This document shows, one piece after another, positions 6,520 through 9,160 of a stretch of DNA of 9,160 nt. Numbering within the stretch: position 1 is the first letter of the stretch; every line of letters begins with the position of its first letter. The DNA comes from CAISIP01 sp037968655. Lineage in GTDB: Bacteria > Pseudomonadota > Gammaproteobacteria > Burkholderiales > Burkholderiaceae_C. Where the stretch lies: positions 1 through 9,160 of the forward strand of contig JBBKVW010000370.1 in the NCBI GenBank assembly GCA_037968655.1. Direction: 5' to 3'. A program made the position numbers and the translations under genes. The notes under the pieces are model-generated. The model did no database searches. It was not told the origin of the DNA and was given only the letters and a program-made list of their open reading frames with translations.

Positions 6520-6571
6520 TGGTTTTGGTGCGCTATGCATGGGTCGCCGATTCATGCACCAAAACCAAGCA
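6516..6571. repeat. Perfect 16-bp inverted repeat upstream of amtB with NtrC-like half-sites
   Basis: TGCTTGGTTTTGGTGC (6516-6531) and its exact reverse complement GCACCAAAACCAAGCA (6556-6571) flank 24 bp. Each arm, read with its neighbouring base, resembles an NtrC site: a good half (GGTGC or TGCACC) and a poor half. The arm centres lie 40 bp apart, about four helical turns on the same DNA face. The left arm overlaps the -12 element of the candidate sigma-54 promoter. No U-tract follows, so a terminator is unlikely. Confidence 0.7.
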
Positions 6572-6591
6572 CTTCGACTACGGGAATCATC

Positions 6592-7794
6592 ATGGAAGCA
6601 CTAAAACAGGGCTCTGACGCGCTGTTCATCTTGTTGGGCGGCATCATGGTTCTGGCCATGCACGCCGGATTCGCGTTTCTGGAGCTTGGCACCGTGCGCA
6701 AGAAGAATCAGGTCAACGCCCTGGTGAAGATCCTGGTCGACTTCTCGGTGTCGACGGTTGTCTATTTCCTGGTCGGCTATACCGTCGCCTATGGCACCAA
6801 CTTCCTGGTCGGCGCAGAGCAACTGGCCCAGCGTAATGGCTACGACCTGGTCAAGTTCTTTTTCCTGCTGACCTTTGCAGCCGCCATCCCGGCCATCATT
6901 TCGGGGGGCATCGCTGAACGTGCCAAGTTCTGGCCCCAGCTGATCGCCACCGGGGTCATCGTCGGTGTGGTGTACCCAGTGTTCGAGGGGATCGCCTGGA
7001 ATCAGGCGTTCGGAGTGCAAGCCGCCATCAAGGCCATGACCGGCTTTGAGTTCCATGATTTCGCCGGCTCGGTCGTGGTGCATGCGGTGGGCGGGTGGCT
7101 TGCCTTGCCGGCCGTGATCATGCTGGGCGCGCGGTCCAACCGTTACCGCAAGGACGGCACTGTGAGTGCGCACCCACCTTCCAATATTCCCTTTCTGGCA
7201 TTGGGTGCGTGGATATTGACCGTTGGCTGGTTTGGCTTCAATGTGATGAGCGCCCAGACCATCGACAAGATCTCCGGCCTGGTTGCCGTGAACTCGCTGA
7301 TGGCTATGGTCGGCGGAACCCTGGTAGCACTGGCGCTGGGCAAGAATGACCCGGGTTTCATCCACAACGGCCCCTTGGCCGGACTGGTGGCTGTGTGTGC
7401 GGGTTCGGACTTGATGCACCCCATTGGTGCGCTGTTTGTCGGCGGCGTGGCAGGCGCCATATTCGTCTCGATGTTCACGCTGACGCAAAACAAGTGGAAG
7501 ATCGACGACGTACTGGGTGTCTGGCCGCTGCACGGACTTTGCGGCACCTGGGGCGGATTGGCGGCGGGCATCTTCGGCAGCAAGACACTGGGCGGTCTTG
7601 GAGGTGTCTCTTTTGCAGCACAGCTGGCCGGCACCATGATGGGCGTGGCCTGGGCCCTGGTATCGGGCTTCATCGTCTACGGCTTGCTGAAATCCACGAT
7701 GGGCCTGCGCCTGAGCCAGGAAGAGGAGTTCGACGGCGCCGATCTGTCGATCCACCGGATTGGCGCCACACCAGAGCGTGAAGTGAACTGGTAG
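6592..7794 (+). CDS. amtB: Ammonium transporter, Amt/Rh family
   Basis: A 400-residue inner-membrane ammonium channel with about eleven hydrophobic segments, the first at residues 10-32. Twin pore histidines are present: H164 in DFAGSVVVH (with D156, the structural aspartate) and H314 in WPLHGLCGTW. WFGFN (213-217) carries the phenylalanine of the gate region. ISGGIAERAKF (103-113) and the tail EEEFDGADLSIHRIG (377-391) are family marks. The start at 6592 is chosen over an in-frame ATG at 6535. GGGA stands 6 nt before 6592, the first segment follows directly, and the 6535 start would lie just after the predicted transcript start and inside the inverted repeat. There is no cleavable signal peptide. 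There is no glnK (PII) gene next to it, unlike the usual glnK-amtB pair. Confidence 0.93.
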   Translation: MEALKQGSDALFILLGGIMVLAMHAGFAFLELGTVRKKNQVNALVKILVDFSVSTVVYFLVGYTVAYGTNFLVGAEQLAQRNGYDLVKFFFLLTFAAAIPAIISGGIAERAKFWPQLIATGVIVGVVYPVFEGIAWNQAFGVQAAIKAMTGFEFHDFAGSVVVHAVGGWLALPAVIMLGARSNRYRKDGTVSAHPPSNIPFLALGAWILTVGWFGFNVMSAQTIDKISGLVAVNSLMAMVGGTLVALALGKNDPGFIHNGPLAGLVAVCAGSDLMHPIGALFVGGVAGAIFVSMFTLTQNKWKIDDVLGVWPLHGLCGTWGGLAAGIFGSKTLGGLGGVSFAAQLAGTMMGVAWALVSGFIVYGLLKSTMGLRLSQEEEFDGADLSIHRIGATPEREVNW

Positions 7795-7813
7795 CGCCAC
7801 CGGCGCCACACCA
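7762..7813. repeat. 12-bp direct repeat at the 3' end of amtB
   Basis: GGCGCCACACCA occurs at 7762-7773 inside the last codons of amtB and at 7802-7813 just after its stop, 40 bp apart. Both copies are preceded by CCACC-GG, so the duplication is a little longer but gapped. The second copy also forms a short hairpin (GCGCC-ACC-GGCGC, 7794-7806) over the stop codon. It has no U-tract, so termination there is doubtful. Confidence 0.5.
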
Positions 7814-7872
7814 CTGGGCCAGGACCAATGGCAAAGCACTGTGACAGGCGGCTCCTACAATGCGCCAACACC

Positions 7873-8463
7873 ATGTCCGCGGACCATGCCTCCACCTTCG
7901 AACAGCAACTGGTTGCACACCGCAACTACCTGCTCAAGTTTGCCCGGTTGCAATTGCGCAACGAGACATGGGCCGAAGATGCCGTCTCCGAAACCATCGT
8001 CGCGGCGCTGGGCAAACCCCAATCCTTCGAAAACCGTTCCCAGCTCAAGACCTGGCTGGTCGGCATTCTCAAGCACAAGGTCATAGACATATTTCGACTC
8101 CATGCACGCACGGTCGCGCTCGATCTGGAGCCGGCCATTGCACATGGCAGCGATGGACTCGAAACGCTGCTTTTTGCAGCCAGCGGCCATTTCACGCAAG
8201 CACCGGCCAATTGGGGCAATCCGGAGCAAGACCTGCAATCCCAGCAGTTTTTCGCGGTACTGGAAGCTTGCACCGAGAAGATGCCGGCGACCATGGCACG
8301 CGTGTTCCTGATGCGCGAGTGGCTCGAACTCTCCAGCGACGAGATCTGTAAGGAACTGGGCCTGTCGTCGACCAATTTATACGTCACGCTGCACCGTGCG
8401 CGGCTGCGTTTGCGTGAATGCCTTGAACTGAACTGGTTTGGTCTGCGGCCGGGCCCATCCTGA
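7873..8463 (+). CDS. ECF-type RNA polymerase sigma factor (sigma-70 family)
   Basis: A 196-residue two-domain sigma factor. Region 2 spans about 12-80, with AEDAVSETIVAAL (34-46) and the promoter-melting and -10-reading stretch LKTWLVGILKHKVIDIFR (58-75). A linker of about 45 residues follows. Region 4 spans about 125-185, with the helix-turn-helix LSSDEICKELGLSSTNLYVTLHRARLRL (153-180). The start at 7873 is preferred because homologous region 2 begins close after it; an in-frame ATG at 7828 would add 15 unlikely residues, although it has AGGA near it. A TACAAT -10-like hexamer at 7856-7861 would then give a very short leader. The TGATG overlap with the next gene shows coupled translation with its anti-sigma partner. 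The promoter it reads and its inducing signal are not known from the sequence. Confidence 0.9.
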   Translation: MSADHASTFEQQLVAHRNYLLKFARLQLRNETWAEDAVSETIVAALGKPQSFENRSQLKTWLVGILKHKVIDIFRLHARTVALDLEPAIAHGSDGLETLLFAASGHFTQAPANWGNPEQDLQSQQFFAVLEACTEKMPATMARVFLMREWLELSSDEICKELGLSSTNLYVTLHRARLRLRECLELNWFGLRPGPS

Positions 8464-8672
8464 TGCCACTGATGCCCACTTGCAAGGAGGCGGCAGCCCT
8501 GCTGATCGCCAATGAAGATCGCCTGATCAGCTTGGGCGACCGGGTCCGGGTGCGCCTGCATTTGATGGCCTGCAAGACCTGTCCAAACTTCGAACGGCAG
8601 TTGCTTACCATGCGCAACGCCATGCGGCAATGGCGTAACTACGAGCCGAACGAACCCCGGAATTCCCGCTAA
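8463..8672 (+). CDS. Small zinc-binding anti-sigma factor (ZAS type)
   Basis: A 69-residue protein starting 1 nt inside the sigma gene stop (TGATG). It carries the ZAS motif H33-x3-C37-x2-C40 (HLMACKTC) plus an upstream C7, a set able to hold one zinc ion. It has no membrane segment, so it should act in the cytoplasm, sequestering the adjacent ECF sigma. Soluble ZAS proteins often release their sigma when thiols are oxidised or zinc is lost; Neisseria MseR and Streptomyces RsrA are examples. Redox or metal stress is thus a reasonable guess, not shown. The protein is near the minimum size, one helical sigma-binding domain and a basic tail. A ribosome site (AAGGAGG) at 8483-8489 lies downstream of the start; an alternative ATG at 8472 (residue 4) is possible but lies too close to it. 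Confidence 0.82.
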   Translation: MPLMPTCKEAAALLIANEDRLISLGDRVRVRLHLMACKTCPNFERQLLTMRNAMRQWRNYEPNEPRNSR

Positions 8673-8730
8673 ACGGCCCGCAGGCCACGCCGGCCAAGGA
8701 CTTGGCGCCCGGATAGGCGGCACAAATTAT

Positions 8731-8758
8731 TTGCAATATTTTTAGGATGGCGCATAAT
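8731..8758 (+). promoter_or_regulatory. Sigma-70 promoter of the RNA-binding protein gene
   Basis: TTGCAA (8731-8736), a 16-bp spacer and CATAAT (8753-8758) form a strong sigma-70 promoter. AT-rich sequence just upstream (8722-8731) may act as an UP element. A start at about 8765 would place the hairpin at 8767-8788 at the very 5' end of the mRNA and give a leader of about 130 nt. Confidence 0.75.
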
Positions 8759-8766
8759 TCACCCGG

Positions 8767-8788
8767 TATCGCCGCAAAAGCGGCGATA
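8767..8788 (+). promoter_or_regulatory. Strong hairpin at the 5' end of the RRM gene leader
   Basis: TATCGCCGC, loop AAAA, GCGGCGATA: a perfect 9-bp stem, extendable by two G-U pairs (8765-8766 with 8789-8790). Following bases (TTAGTTTG) are too mixed for a good terminator tract. Its place right at the predicted transcript start suggests a 5' stabiliser that hinders RNase E access. A weak terminator for upstream transcripts is the alternative. Confidence 0.65.
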
Positions 8789-8858
8789 TTAGTTTGCGGT
8801 GATTAGTCAGTTTTCGCGTCTGCTTTAATTCTTCATTGGTTTGTTGATTGCGGTTATC

Positions 8859-8894
8859 GGACTCCATCGCGTTTCGAGTCATTTTCAGGAGTCC
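8859..8894 (+). promoter_or_regulatory. Ribosome-site-sequestering stem with a competing hairpin
   Basis: GGACTCC (8859-8865) is exactly complementary to GGAGTCC (8888-8894), which holds most of the AGGAG ribosome site (8887-8891) of the RRM gene. The same 5' strand can instead pair its GACTC (8860-8864) with GAGTC at 8876-8880, a 5-bp hairpin that leaves the ribosome site free. Two mutually exclusive states are therefore possible, which fits temperature- or protein-controlled translation. The pairing is seen; the switching is inferred. Confidence 0.55.
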
Positions 8895-8897
8895 TTA

Positions 8898-9160
8898 ATG
8901 GGCAACAAACTTTACGTAGGCAATCTGCCTTATTCTTTCCGCGACGAAGACCTCCAGCAAGCCTTCTCGGCCCATGGTGCTGTCTCCAGCGCCAAAGTCA
9001 TGATGGAACGTGACACCGGCCGCTCAAAAGGTTTCGGTTTTGTCGAAATGGGCAGCGAAGCGGAAGCGCAAGCAGCTATCAGCGCGATGAACGGCCAACA
9101 ATATGGCGGCCGCGGTCTGGTTGTCAACGAAGCCCGTCCGATGGAGCCACGTCCTCCACG
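8898..9160 (+). CDS. RRM-domain RNA-binding protein (N-terminal part, cut by window edge)
   Basis: The 87 visible residues form one complete RNA-recognition motif. RNP2 is LYVGNL (5-10) and RNP1 is KGFGFVEM (44-51), with the aromatic RNA-stacking residues Y6, F46 and F48. After the domain the chain turns to proline and arginine (RPMEPRPP, 80-87), as in small bacterial RRM proteins with a Gly/Arg-rich tail, most of which lies beyond the edge. Such proteins bind single-stranded RNA in the cytoplasm and are cold-induced in cyanobacteria and some proteobacteria. The start has AGGAG at 7 nt spacing. Its own promoter and a leader of about 130 nt with two structured parts precede it. Cold or stress control is inferred from that leader only. 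Confidence 0.95.
   Translation, partial: MGNKLYVGNLPYSFRDEDLQQAFSAHGAVSSAKVMMERDTGRSKGFGFVEMGSEAEAQAAISAMNGQQYGGRGLVVNEARPMEPRPP

Noticed and set aside
6535..6591. Upstream in-frame ATG at 6535 as the amtB start
   Set aside because: It lies inside the inverted repeat, only a few bases after the predicted sigma-54 start, has no ribosome site, and the added 19 residues show no signal peptide.
6601..7839. 412-residue open frame opposite amtB
   Set aside because: Antisense to a conserved membrane protein; charged, low-complexity sequence without family marks.
8693..8706. GCCAA-GGAC-TTGGC hairpin after the anti-sigma gene as a terminator
   Set aside because: Five base pairs and no following T-run; could be chance in GC-rich sequence.

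Overview
The window looks like a chromosomal stretch of a GC-rich betaproteobacterium, most likely a member of the Burkholderiales. The grounds are the metX-metW pair, the GC-rich codon use, the DctP-type TRAP transporter component, and a small RRM protein with a long leader. All genes appear intact except the two cut by the window edges. I see no transposase, integrase, tRNA, rRNA or CRISPR array.

Region 1 (1-4442) is an oxidative hexuronate/aldarate catabolic locus. Three genes run leftwards as one transcription unit: uronate dehydrogenase (udh), an SMP-30-family lactonase overlapping it by 4 bp, and the N-terminal part of a periplasmic TRAP substrate-binding protein. Rightwards run a FadR-type GntR regulator and glucarate dehydratase (gudD). 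Together they give uptake of a uronate, oxidation to the aldaro-lactone, ring opening to the aldarate, and dehydration to 5-dehydro-4-deoxy-D-glucarate. Palindromes fitting the FadR-type core T-N-G-T-N3-A-C-N-A lie in the udh/gntR divergent gap and just upstream of gudD, so the regulator probably controls both arms and itself.

Region 2 (4524-6430, minus strand) is the methionine unit metX-metW (8-bp overlap). Its leader carries a SAM-II-like riboswitch. It is followed by a terminator hairpin whose U-tract nearly touches the metX start codon. The GCUAAA strand of the aptamer can pair instead with UUUAGC in the terminator loop, which suggests a transcriptional and possibly translational switch. 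A TATACT -10 box places the transcript start almost exactly at the aptamer's 5' end.

Region 3 (6500-7794, plus strand) is an Amt-family ammonium channel gene with no glnK next to it. Its upstream region holds a candidate sigma-54 promoter (GG-N10-GC) overlapped by one arm of a perfect 16-bp inverted repeat. Each arm of the repeat carries an NtrC-type half-site.

Region 4 (7873-8672) is a compact ECF sigma factor and a 69-residue zinc-type (H-x3-C-x2-C) anti-sigma protein, overlapping by 1 nt. Region 5 (8731-9160) is an RRM RNA-binding protein gene, cut by the right edge. It has a strong promoter and a leader of about 130 nt that begins with a 9-bp hairpin and ends with a 7-bp stem covering the ribosome binding site. 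A competing hairpin could free that site.
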